NCBI GenBank assembly: GCA_017634975.1
Contig: JAGBMJ010000090.1
Location: forward strand, 1-32,269
Source of the DNA: Lachnospiraceae bacterium
GTDB lineage: Bacteria > Bacillota > Clostridia > Lachnospirales > Lachnospiraceae
Direction of reading: 5' to 3'
Length of the DNA: 32,269 nt
Part shown: piece by piece, positions 16,562-24,171 of the stretch
Position numbering within the stretch: the first letter of the stretch is position 1
How the letters are laid out: each line of letters starts with the position of its first letter
Translations under genes and position numbers: made by a program
Notes under the pieces: model-generated
Databases searched by the model: none
What the model was told of the DNA's origin: nothing
The model's input: only the letters and a program-made list of their open reading frames with translations

Positions 16562-17863
16562 TCATATTTTACGGTTATCGATCACTCGTACCGCCTTGCC
16601 TTCGCTGCGTGTAATGCTCTTCGGAGCAACCAGTGTTACCTTCGCCTTGATACCAAGCATGCTCTTCATACCGGCTACAAGGTCATTCTGACGCTTGGTG
16701 ATCTCATTTACGTTATCGGTAAACATCTCCGGTGTCATCTCTACGTGTACGTCCAGCGTGTCGTTGTTATTCACGCGGTCCACGATGATCTGGTAGTTTG
16801 CCTGATAACCGTTCTCAAGAAGAACTGCTTCGATCTGGGACGGGAACACATTGACACCACGGATGATGAGCATATCATCACTGCGGCCCTTCGGTTTCTC
16901 CATCTTCACATGGGTACGTCCGCAGGAACATTTCTCACGATGCAGTGTGCAGATGTCCTTGGTACGGTAACGGATCATCGGGAAGCCCTTCTTGTCGATC
17001 GCCGTAAATACCAGCTCGCCCTGCGCACCGTCCGGCAGCACTTCGTGTGTCTTCGGATCGATGATCTCGGCGATGAAGTGGTCTTCATTGATGTGCATAC
17101 CGTTCTGGGCACTGCACTCAAATGCCACACCCGGTCCGGAAAGCTCGGTCAGTCCGTAAATATCAAATGCTTTGATGCCCAGGGTCTTTTCGATATCCTT
17201 ACGCATCTCTTCGCTCCAGGCTTCCGCCCCGAAGATACCGGCCTTCAGAGGGATATCCTCCGGCGTGAGTCCCATCTCCTTCATACTCTCGCCCAGATAT
17301 GCCGCATAGCTGGGGGTACAGCAGATCACGGTCGCTTCCAGATCCCGAAGGAACATGATCTGACGCTCGGTATTGCCCGAAGACATCGGAACCGTCATAC
17401 AGCCCACCTTGTGGCTGCCGCCGTGTAAGCCCGCACCACCGGTGAACAGACCGTATCCATAGGATACCTGAACAACATCTTCTTTCGTAGCGCCTGCTGC
17501 CATCAATGCTCTTGCGCAGCAATCCTCCCAGAGATCGATATCTCCCTGGGTATAAAAGGCGATCACGCGCTTACCGGTCGTTCCGGATGTGGAATGGATC
17601 CGTACCACATCCTCCTTGGGTACACCCATCAATCCGTAAGGATAGGCATTGCGCAGATCATCCTTGGACAAGAAAGGCAGTTTATGCAGATCCTCAATAC
17701 TCCTGATGTCATCCGGCGTAACCCCCTGCTCTTCCATCTTCTTGCGGTAGTAGGGCACATTCTCCCATACATGGTGTACCTGCTCTACCAGTTTTTTGTT
17801 CTGAATGGCTACGATCTCTTCCCGCGAAGCACATTCAATCTCTTTCTGGAAATAATTTTCCAT
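16562..17863 (-). CDS. paaK: Phenylacetate-CoA ligase (aryl-acetate:CoA ligase, AMP-forming)
   Basis: A 433-residue member of the ANL adenylate-forming family, PaaK branch. The P-loop is IHSTSGTTGKRVIAFYTQGD. Other landmarks are YGYGLFTGGAGLHGG, the adenine motif FDIYGLTELSGPG, a YRTKDICTLH stretch with paired Cys in CSCGRTH, and a C-terminal domain ending in SITRSEGKAVRV. It converts aryl-acetates plus CoA and ATP into aryl-acetyl-CoA. Beside iorAB it may run toward free acid and ATP in fermentation of aromatic amino acids. I chose the ATG at 17861-17863 because AAGGAGG lies ten bases upstream. It follows iorB after a 22-base gap. Confidence 0.94.
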   Translation of the reverse strand: MENYFQKEIECASREEIVAIQNKKLVEQVHHVWENVPYYRKKMEEQGVTPDDIRSIEDLHKLPFLSKDDLRNAYPYGLMGVPKEDVVRIHSTSGTTGKRVIAFYTQGDIDLWEDCCARALMAAGATKEDVVQVSYGYGLFTGGAGLHGGSHKVGCMTVPMSSGNTERQIMFLRDLEATVICCTPSYAAYLGESMKEMGLTPEDIPLKAGIFGAEAWSEEMRKDIEKTLGIKAFDIYGLTELSGPGVAFECSAQNGMHINEDHFIAEIIDPKTHEVLPDGAQGELVFTAIDKKGFPMIRYRTKDICTLHREKCSCGRTHVKMEKPKGRSDDMLIIRGVNVFPSQIEAVLLENGYQANYQIIVDRVNNNDTLDVHVEMTPEMFTDNVNEITKRQNDLVAGMKSMLGIKAKVTLVAPKSITRSEGKAVRVIDNRKI

Positions 17864-17885
17864 TGGTCCAAAACCTCCTTGCGTA

Positions 17886-18461
17886 TCACGCATTTTTCCC
17901 GAGTTCGAACGCTTTCTTGTTCATCTCCAGGAATTTGGCCGGTACCATGGCTTCCATTGCTTTTTGCCATGCTTCTTCCGGCATATTGAAATAATGTGAC
18001 AGTCTGCCCATCAAAACGATGTTAACTGCCTTGGAGGATCCGGCCTGTTCTGCCAGTGCCAGACAATCCAGTGCATCCACTTTTGCGCCGGTGGTTTTCA
18101 TCTTTTCCACCAGATCGGTCGGATATTCCTGTGCTCCGGTGATCACGGGCATCGGATCGATCTGCTGGATGTTGGTCACGATCTGACCGTCCTTCTTTAA
18201 GTACGGCAGCCATCTTGCTGCTTCCAGCAGTTCAAACGATACGATATAATCCGCTTCGCCCCTGTCGATCACGGGAGAATACACTTTTTCACCATAACGT
18301 ACATACGTTACCACGCTTCCGCCGCGCTGGCTCATGCCGTGCACTTCGGAAACCTTTACATCGTAGCCTGCATCCAAAAGCAGTTTGCCAAGCAGCTTAC
18401 TTGCCAACAAAGATCCCTGGCCACCCACGCCTACGATCATCACATTCTTTGTTTCACTCAT
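17886..18461 (-). CDS. iorB: Indolepyruvate:ferredoxin oxidoreductase, beta subunit
   Basis: 191 residues, the normal length. This is the gamma-type domain of 2-oxoacid:ferredoxin oxidoreductases, with VGVGGQGSLLASKLLG at the N-terminus, EVHGMSQRGG and GEADYIVSFELLEAARW. It pairs with IorA to oxidise aryl-pyruvates (from Trp, Phe, Tyr transamination) to aryl-acetyl-CoA, CO2 and reduced ferredoxin. I chose the ATG at 18459-18461, preceded by AGGAGG. It starts 16 bases after the iorA stop. Confidence 0.95.
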   Translation of the reverse strand: MSETKNVMIVGVGGQGSLLASKLLGKLLLDAGYDVKVSEVHGMSQRGGSVVTYVRYGEKVYSPVIDRGEADYIVSFELLEAARWLPYLKKDGQIVTNIQQIDPMPVITGAQEYPTDLVEKMKTTGAKVDALDCLALAEQAGSSKAVNIVLMGRLSHYFNMPEEAWQKAMEAMVPAKFLEMNKKAFELGKNA

Positions 18462-18477
18462 TTCAGATGGCCTCCTA

Positions 18478-20220
18478 TCAATTCTCTTTTTTCGTGCTTT
18501 CAAATGCCTTCACACCGCACATCTGCTCGCATACGCCACAGCCCACGCAAAGGGTTGCATCCACGCGTGCCTTGCCGTCTTTGATGGAGATGGCCGGGCA
18601 GCCGATGCGCATACAGGACTTGCAGCCTACGCACTTGTCTTTGTTCACGGTCAGAGGCGCATTGTGCTTTACATATTTGAGCAGCGCACAAGGTCTTCTG
18701 GAAATGATCACGGACGGCTCATTTGCAGCCAGTTCCTCTTTTACCGCGGTATCGCAGGCCTTCAGATCATACGGATCCACCACACGTACACGGTTGAAGC
18801 CCATGGCACGGCACAATGCTTCCAGATCGATCTTGCCGGCAGGATCCCCCTTGATGTTATAGCCGGTGGTCGGATTCTGCTGATGCCCCGTCATACCGGT
18901 GATGGAGTTGTCCAGGATGATCACCGTCGAGTTGGACTGGTTGTACGCAATGTTTGCCAGACCGGTCATACCGGAATGCATAAAGGTGGAATCACCGATC
19001 ACGGCAACCGTCCTGCCCTCGTTTGCGCCTTCACCGGCAATGTTGAAACCGTGGATCGCGCTTACGGAAGCACCCATGCACAGGGTCATATCGATGGCAG
19101 ACAGCGGAGCCACAGCCCCAAGCGTATAGCAGCCGATATCCCCGAGAACGGTGCATTTATTCTTATTCAGTGTATAGAACAAACCTCTGTGCGGGCAGCC
19201 TGCACACATTACCGGCGGACGCATCGGAATGGTATCCTCTACGGCATTGCCGGAAGGGATCTCTTTACCGAAAGCCTTGCGCAGCATATTCTGGGAGAAT
19301 TCCCCCTCCATCGGCAGGATATCCTTGCCGGAAACGGTAAGCCCCAGAGCCTTGCAGTGATTCTCGATGATCGGATCCAGCTCTTCCACAACGACCAGCT
19401 TCTCTACTTTGGAAGCAAAGTCCCGGATCATCTTTTCCGGCAGCGGATTGACCATACCGAGCTTCAGTACGGATACACTGTCACCAAAGACTTCCTTAAC
19501 ATACTGATAGGATGTGGAATGTGTGATGATACCGATCCCGGTACCGCCCATCTCAACACGGTTGATCCCGGACGTCTCGGACCACTCGCGCAGCTTGCGG
19601 GTACGCTCCTCCACGAACGGATGACGGCGGATCGCATTGCCCGGCATCATAACGTACTTCGGGATATTCTTTTCATACGCCTTACGCTCCGGTACCACAC
19701 GTTCGGACGTCTCGACCACCGACTGGCTGTGGGCCACACGCGTACACATCTTCATGATGACCGGCGTATCAAAATCCTCGGAGATCTGATAAGCGATCTT
19801 TGCAAACTCCAGCGCTTCTTTGGAATCGGACGGCTCCAGCATCGGCACCTTGGCCGCGATGGCATGATGCCGGGAATCCTGCTCATTCTGGGAAGAATGC
19901 ATCCCCGCATCGTCCGCTACACAGATCACCACGCCGCCGTTGACGCCCGTATAGGACATCGTATAGAGCGGATCTGCCGCCACATTTAAACCGACATGTT
20001 TCATACCGCAGAACGAACGTCTGCCGGATAGGGATGCGCCAAAGGCTGCCTCCATCGCTACTTTTTCATTGGGTGCCCATTCGCAGTAGATCTCATCGTA
20101 TTTCGCTGCTTCTTCGGTCACTTCGGTACTGGGTGTTCCGGGATAAGAGGAAACAAAACAGCAGCCTGCTTCATACAGACCACGGGCAAAGGCTTTGTTT
20201 CCCAACATCAGTTCCTTCAT
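18478..20220 (-). CDS. iorA: Indolepyruvate:ferredoxin oxidoreductase, alpha subunit
   Basis: A 580-residue thiamine diphosphate and iron-sulfur enzyme subunit. The pyrimidine-binding domain is at the N-terminus (LMLGNKAFARGLYEAG, SYPGTPSTEVTE). The TPP/Mg-binding domain follows at about 340-500 (MCAGCPHRGLFYTL, GDIGCYTLG, GDSTFMHSG). Two ferredoxin-type 4Fe-4S motifs close the protein: CVGCKSCMRIGCP (530-542) and CVGCGVCEQMCG (558-569). The second lacks the usual Pro after its last Cys, which is tolerated in this family. The ribosome binding site is AAAGGAG. It is the first gene of the iorA-iorB-paaK-ACT operon. Confidence 0.96.
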   Translation of the reverse strand: MKELMLGNKAFARGLYEAGCCFVSSYPGTPSTEVTEEAAKYDEIYCEWAPNEKVAMEAAFGASLSGRRSFCGMKHVGLNVAADPLYTMSYTGVNGGVVICVADDAGMHSSQNEQDSRHHAIAAKVPMLEPSDSKEALEFAKIAYQISEDFDTPVIMKMCTRVAHSQSVVETSERVVPERKAYEKNIPKYVMMPGNAIRRHPFVEERTRKLREWSETSGINRVEMGGTGIGIITHSTSYQYVKEVFGDSVSVLKLGMVNPLPEKMIRDFASKVEKLVVVEELDPIIENHCKALGLTVSGKDILPMEGEFSQNMLRKAFGKEIPSGNAVEDTIPMRPPVMCAGCPHRGLFYTLNKNKCTVLGDIGCYTLGAVAPLSAIDMTLCMGASVSAIHGFNIAGEGANEGRTVAVIGDSTFMHSGMTGLANIAYNQSNSTVIILDNSITGMTGHQQNPTTGYNIKGDPAGKIDLEALCRAMGFNRVRVVDPYDLKACDTAVKEELAANEPSVIISRRPCALLKYVKHNAPLTVNKDKCVGCKSCMRIGCPAISIKDGKARVDATLCVGCGVCEQMCGVKAFESTKKEN

Positions 20221-20274
20221 CTTCCTGCCTCTCCTTTGTCATTCTTGCGCCGGGAAGCAAAAAACACTCCCGGT

Positions 20275-20303
20275 ATATTAACATTAAAAGTCTAGTTTAT
20301 CAC
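20275..20303 (-). promoter_or_regulatory. Weak candidate promoter of the ior operon
   Basis: Minus-strand GTGATA (plus 20298-20303), 17 bases, then TAATAT (20275-20280), each about four of six to consensus. A small CCGGGA/TCCCGG hairpin lies in the predicted leader at about 20250-20273. No better promoter is visible between the palindromic element and iorA. Confidence 0.35.
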
Positions 20304-20331
20304 ATTTCCGTCCTGCGGTAAATACGGGATT

Positions 20332-20480
20332 TTATACGCATAAACGAAATGGCTTACCGTTTCGTTTATGCGTTGCGCCGAGCACATGCCGCTTTAGCGG
20401 CTAAATTCCTTACGTGCGAGTGCGCATCCTGCCGGAGGCTTATACGCAATAACGGAAATGATTTCCGTTATTGCGTATAA
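20332..20480. repeat. 149-bp three-hairpin palindromic element (MITE/REP-like candidate)
   Basis: Left hairpin: ACGCATAAACGAAA (20336-20349) pairs with TTTCGTTTATGCGT (20360-20373), extended by inner G-C pairs to a CTTA loop. Middle: GCCGC-TTTA-GCGGC flanked by partly complementary TGCGC and GCGCA segments. Right hairpin: a perfect 20-bp inverted repeat, arms at 20440-20459 and 20461-20480 around one base. The two outer hairpins resemble each other (TATACGCA...AACG...AAAT), so the element as a whole begins TTATACGCA and ends TGCGTATAA, as terminal inverted repeats would. The right arm contains the stop codon of the EAL gene. No T-run follows the hairpins, so a simple terminator is unlikely. 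Confidence 0.7.
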
Positions 20481-23400
20481 TAGTCCCGGATCTCTACCGC
20501 CCGCTCGATCTGCGTTCCGTTGACTTCGATCTCCTGTCTGCCATTGATCAGCCGGACGCGATCCCCGGATGCCAGTGTGTCCCTGCCGCCGATATTCCGC
20601 AGCCGGATGCGAAGATCCGCGTTGACAAACTCCGCATCGGTATCCTCCGTATCACCGCCAAAGGCATATATGTTCTTTCCGTGACCTTCCATCCTGACCA
20701 TAGCGGTATCGATATGAAAATCCGTCTTCCCTTTCCAGGCTCCCACGGTGGCCGCGTGATCGGCCTGCAGATCCAGGCGCACATTCGAGTGACGGATCTC
20801 CACATCGGCCCGTGAACCAAATACTGTTCCCAAAGCCACCTGTGTATCGCCGCCCATCATACAGGTGACCGTTGCCCGGTCCACCGTCACCTTTGCCTCC
20901 TGCTCCAGACTTCCGGCAAAGACGGCTTTGGCCACATTGATGTCGCCCTTCATATCACAGTTCTGGATAAACAGCTCCACCGGCACCGAAACCGCCCCGA
21001 TCCCCACACCGTAGCTGCCGTTCGTATCGATCAGATACCGTCCACTGTATATAAAGATCGCACCGCCTCCGCCGGAACCGATCCCCACACCCTTCTGGCC
21101 ATTCATAATGATCCGGAGCATCCCGTCGTGATAAAATTCCAGCTTGCCATGTTTTTCTGTCCAGCTGTTGCCAATGCCGTAATAATCGCTTTCATCGACA
21201 CGGATCTCCAGGTCTCCATCCCCTTCCAGACGTATCTCCGCGCCATCCGGTACCAGAATACCGCCGCCCTGCAGATGATTTTCACCCGCAAGCGCCAACA
21301 CGACCGAACAATCCGCGGCGATGTCGATGCATGGGCGATTCTTGATATTTGAAAAAGATACATTTTCCAGCGTGATGCGTCCCTGATATCCACTGCGCAC
21401 TTCCAGATGGATGTCCGTCTTTTTTCCGGGCGTGCCGACAATCGTGATATCGCGGTAGATCTTTTCTCCGCCTTCCACCAGGATCGTATTAAAACTGTCC
21501 TTTACCAGCCCGCTTAAGAGCACACGCCCGCTGCGCCCCGCCGTATATACCCTGTGTTCCGATCCGTCCTGCCGCTCTCTCTGGTAGCGCAGGATCTCCG
21601 ACTTCGGCCGCCCGTCAATGCTCTGCCGCACCTCCGGATCGGGTCTTGCCGTATAATACCCCTGGATCAGATCCACACCCAGATGGATCACCGTCTGCAG
21701 CTCCTCCGTGGTCTCTACGCCTTCAGCGAGCGCCATAATCCCGTTCTCGTGGGAAAACTCCACGATCTCACGTACAAAATGCTGCTTCTGCGGGTTGTCC
21801 TGAATACCGGACAGAAGCGAGCGGTCAATCTTTACATACTGCGGCATATAACGCAGCAGATTGGCGATATTGGAATATCCCGTTCCGTAATCGTCTACCG
21901 CCGTATGGATCCCCAGTTCCTTATAGCGGATCTTCATCGCCTCCAGCGCAGCATCATCCAGTTCCGCTTCTTCCGTCAGTTCCACGACCGCCGTTGAGGA
22001 ATGGAGCTTCAGTTCCCGGTCCACCTTTTCCTTGTCCGCCTCATCCAGCGTGGTTCCGGGAATGCTGTTGATGAACAGCCGTCTGCTTTCAAACTTCTCC
22101 GGATGTTCCTTCAGATAATTCAGCACATTCAGAAACGTCAGGCGTTCCACATCATCCAGGCGGTTCATCAGTCCCGCATAACGGATGATCTGCAGGGGCG
22201 AGATCTTTTTATCCGTCTTTGCCCGCATCAGCGCTTCATATGCATAGATCTCACCATCCTTTGCATTCACGATCGGCTGGAAGAAATAGTGGAAGAGATT
22301 CTCATCCAGCAGGCGCTCCACTTCTTTCATATCTTCACGCTCGGCTTCCGTCAGCTCCTCCACTTCCGTCTTGCGCCTTCGCTCCGGAACCGCCTCCTGC
22401 CGGTCACCGTTCTGTCTCTGCATTTTTGCGGTCTCCACACGCCGGATCACTTCCAGACCGCAGGCCACTGCGCGGATCCAGCACCGGTATGTCCGGTCGT
22501 ATCCGAACAGCCCCTTTTTGTAACGGATCGCTGCATACCCAAAGCAGCCGGCCTCAAAAAACAACGGTGTAAACAGCCACGCTCTCGGATACTCGGCTTC
22601 CCTGTTCAGTTCCGGCAGCATCTCCTTCACAGAAAACGTCTCCTGCAGACTGACCTGACCGTCTGCTCCTTCGCCTCCGTAATGAATGGCATGCAGCATG
22701 ACCGGCGTATATCCCGCCTGGAACAGACGGCTTTCGGTAATACCGCCCGGCATCAGCCACTGGTCATTCAGGCACAGGTCAAAACTCTCGATGGGCTGCA
22801 GCTGATAAATGTAGTAGTACACAATATGCAAAAAATCCGCAAACGTATTCTGCATCAGCAGATCTTCCGTCATTTCATTCGTTGCGGACATAAAACCGTC
22901 CGAGGACAGTTCACTCTGCCAGTGCTTTCTTCGTCCAGCGTATCTGTCCTGATGATATGCACAACCGCAGCTGCCGCCTATGAATATCTTCGGCACCACC
23001 TTCGGTACCTCCGCCTCCCCGTCCTTCAGCATCTTTTCCAGATACTTCACTGCCTGTATGCCCATTTCTGCCGAGGGAATCTCTACCGAAGACAGTGGCT
23101 GCGGGCTGGTCTTGCCTTCCAGTGTGGCATCAAAACCGGTCACCGCGATATCCTCCGGCACACGTACACCATGCTTTTCCATTTCCTCGCAAAAGCCGAC
23201 TGCCATACAGTCATTGGCACACACGATCGCCTGCGGCATATGTTCCCGGTCTTTGAGCAGCTTCTCTGCACAGGCTTTTCCACTGGTATACCAGAAATCG
23301 CCGTAAAAGATCCTGTCTTCCCGAACGCTCAGACCATGGGCTTCCATCGCATCCCGGTACCCCCGCAAACGTTCCTGCGAATGCGGGTGCCATTCTTTGC

Positions 23401-23815
23401 CGGCAAGAAATGCGATATCCTCGTAGTGATGCTCTTCGATCAGGTGTTTTACCATCTTCCCGATCCCGGCAGCACCGTCGGTCCACACGGTCGGAAAATA
23501 CTTACTCCCGATATCAATACAGATCGTCGGACCATGGAACACTTCCTTTATGCGTTCCTCAATCTTTCCCGCCACCCCGGGTGTCTGTACCGTATCTGTC
23601 AGCAGGATCGCACCATCAAATTTTTCCTGATTGATCAGGCGGAAAATATTGGAATCGCTCTGTTCTCTGGCTGCGGTACTCTGATACATCCGGATCATGG
23701 AAAAAAAACACACGTCAAAATCCGCCTGCTGTGCCTGCTGTATAACTCCTTCGATGAAGTGGGTCTGATGATCGATTTCGGGTTGCCCCAGCATCACTGC
23801 GATTCTTTTGCGCAT
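20468..23815 (-). CDS. LacI-type sensor domain - EAL c-di-GMP phosphodiesterase - beta-helix-like protein
   Basis: 1115 residues, no signal peptide or membrane segment, so cytoplasmic. Residues about 3-285 are a periplasmic-binding-type 1 fold as in LacI/GalR regulators (VCANDCMAVGFCEEM, VPEDIAVTGFD), but the helix-turn-helix headpiece is absent. Residues about 300-465 are an unassigned linker/sensor. Residues about 495-735 are an EAL domain with all expected catalytic residues: Glu527 of EAL, Asn583, Glu612, Asp641-Asp642 in DDYGTGYS, Lys662, Glu698 and Gln718. Residues about 770-1095 are Gly-rich beta-strand repeats (GIGNSW, GVGIGSGGGG, GVGIGAV) resembling a right-handed beta-helix or carbohydrate-binding module. 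The likely role is sugar-responsive hydrolysis of cyclic di-GMP. A GAGGG ribosome binding site precedes the ATG. The gene is divergent from the 95-residue gene. Confidence 0.88.
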   Translation of the reverse strand: MRKRIAVMLGQPEIDHQTHFIEGVIQQAQQADFDVCFFSMIRMYQSTAAREQSDSNIFRLINQEKFDGAILLTDTVQTPGVAGKIEERIKEVFHGPTICIDIGSKYFPTVWTDGAAGIGKMVKHLIEEHHYEDIAFLAGKEWHPHSQERLRGYRDAMEAHGLSVREDRIFYGDFWYTSGKACAEKLLKDREHMPQAIVCANDCMAVGFCEEMEKHGVRVPEDIAVTGFDATLEGKTSPQPLSSVEIPSAEMGIQAVKYLEKMLKDGEAEVPKVVPKIFIGGSCGCAYHQDRYAGRRKHWQSELSSDGFMSATNEMTEDLLMQNTFADFLHIVYYYIYQLQPIESFDLCLNDQWLMPGGITESRLFQAGYTPVMLHAIHYGGEGADGQVSLQETFSVKEMLPELNREAEYPRAWLFTPLFFEAGCFGYAAIRYKKGLFGYDRTYRCWIRAVACGLEVIRRVETAKMQRQNGDRQEAVPERRRKTEVEELTEAEREDMKEVERLLDENLFHYFFQPIVNAKDGEIYAYEALMRAKTDKKISPLQIIRYAGLMNRLDDVERLTFLNVLNYLKEHPEKFESRRLFINSIPGTTLDEADKEKVDRELKLHSSTAVVELTEEAELDDAALEAMKIRYKELGIHTAVDDYGTGYSNIANLLRYMPQYVKIDRSLLSGIQDNPQKQHFVREIVEFSHENGIMALAEGVETTEELQTVIHLGVDLIQGYYTARPDPEVRQSIDGRPKSEILRYQRERQDGSEHRVYTAGRSGRVLLSGLVKDSFNTILVEGGEKIYRDITIVGTPGKKTDIHLEVRSGYQGRITLENVSFSNIKNRPCIDIAADCSVVLALAGENHLQGGGILVPDGAEIRLEGDGDLEIRVDESDYYGIGNSWTEKHGKLEFYHDGMLRIIMNGQKGVGIGSGGGGAIFIYSGRYLIDTNGSYGVGIGAVSVPVELFIQNCDMKGDINVAKAVFAGSLEQEAKVTVDRATVTCMMGGDTQVALGTVFGSRADVEIRHSNVRLDLQADHAATVGAWKGKTDFHIDTAMVRMEGHGKNIYAFGGDTEDTDAEFVNADLRIRLRNIGGRDTLASGDRVRLINGRQEIEVNGTQIERAVEIRDYYTQ

Positions 23816-23840
23816 AAATTATACCCTCATATAGTTTATG

Positions 23841-23849
23841 TGTTATAAT
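23841..23849 (+). promoter_or_regulatory. Extended -10 element immediately before the 95-residue gene
   Basis: TGTTATAAT combines an extended TG motif with a perfect TATAAT. Transcription would be expected to begin about seven bases further on, at the ATG at 23857 itself, giving a leaderless message. No Shine-Dalgarno sequence is visible before that ATG. The -35 region is poor, which extended -10 promoters tolerate. Confidence 0.5.
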
Positions 23850-23856
23850 GCTGCCT

Positions 23857-24144
23857 ATGAACAAGAACGATCGAATATTCCAAAATGCATTGTCCAACTT
23901 TACTTTTGATCTGGCCAGCCGCGGCGCTATCCGCCATCTGGCCGATCTGGGCTACTCTGCCGCCGAGATCCGCGAACTTCTCGACTTTCCCACCCCTCTC
24001 CCGCAGATTGAAGAAGAGCTGCGCGCCTATCAGGCAGAAAAAGAGGCTGCCGAAACTTCCGGCATCACCTACGAGTACGTCCGTGAGACGGATGCATACG
24101 GAAGGACTTCACTGCGGCGCATCGCGGTCAAACATGAGGAGTAG
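23857..24144 (+). CDS. Small conserved-looking hypothetical protein (95 residues)
   Basis: I do not recognise the family. The protein is soluble, mostly helical and acidic at the end. It has a FQNALSNFTFDLASRGAIRHL segment, then LGYSAAEIRELLDFPTP (residues about 33-48), which looks like a small helix-turn-helix or MerR-like helical unit, and then a charged helix EEELRAYQAEKEAAE. It is the only plus-strand gene in the interior of the window and is divergent from the EAL gene, with 41 bases between start codons. I chose the ATG at 23857. The ATG at 23848 overlaps the -10 box. A regulatory role is possible but unsupported. Confidence 0.7.
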   Translation: MNKNDRIFQNALSNFTFDLASRGAIRHLADLGYSAAEIRELLDFPTPLPQIEEELRAYQAEKEAAETSGITYEYVRETDAYGRTSLRRIAVKHEE

Positions 24145-24171
24145 CGCCCTCCTGCCTTCTTCCGGGCCGGC

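Noticed and set aside
18385-19989. A 534-codon plus-strand open frame opposite iorA
   Set aside because: It lies antisense to iorA, whose TPP and iron-sulfur motifs are unmistakable. Composition is non-protein-like.
20440-20480. Perfect palindrome considered as the EAL gene's terminator
   Set aside because: No U-tract follows the hairpin on the minus strand, and a similar second hairpin suggests a repeat element. Partial terminator activity remains possible.
22001-23848. A 615-codon plus-strand open frame opposite the EAL gene
   Set aside because: It is antisense to catalytic EAL motifs and rich in His, Gln, Cys and Phe, as expected from a mirrored frame.
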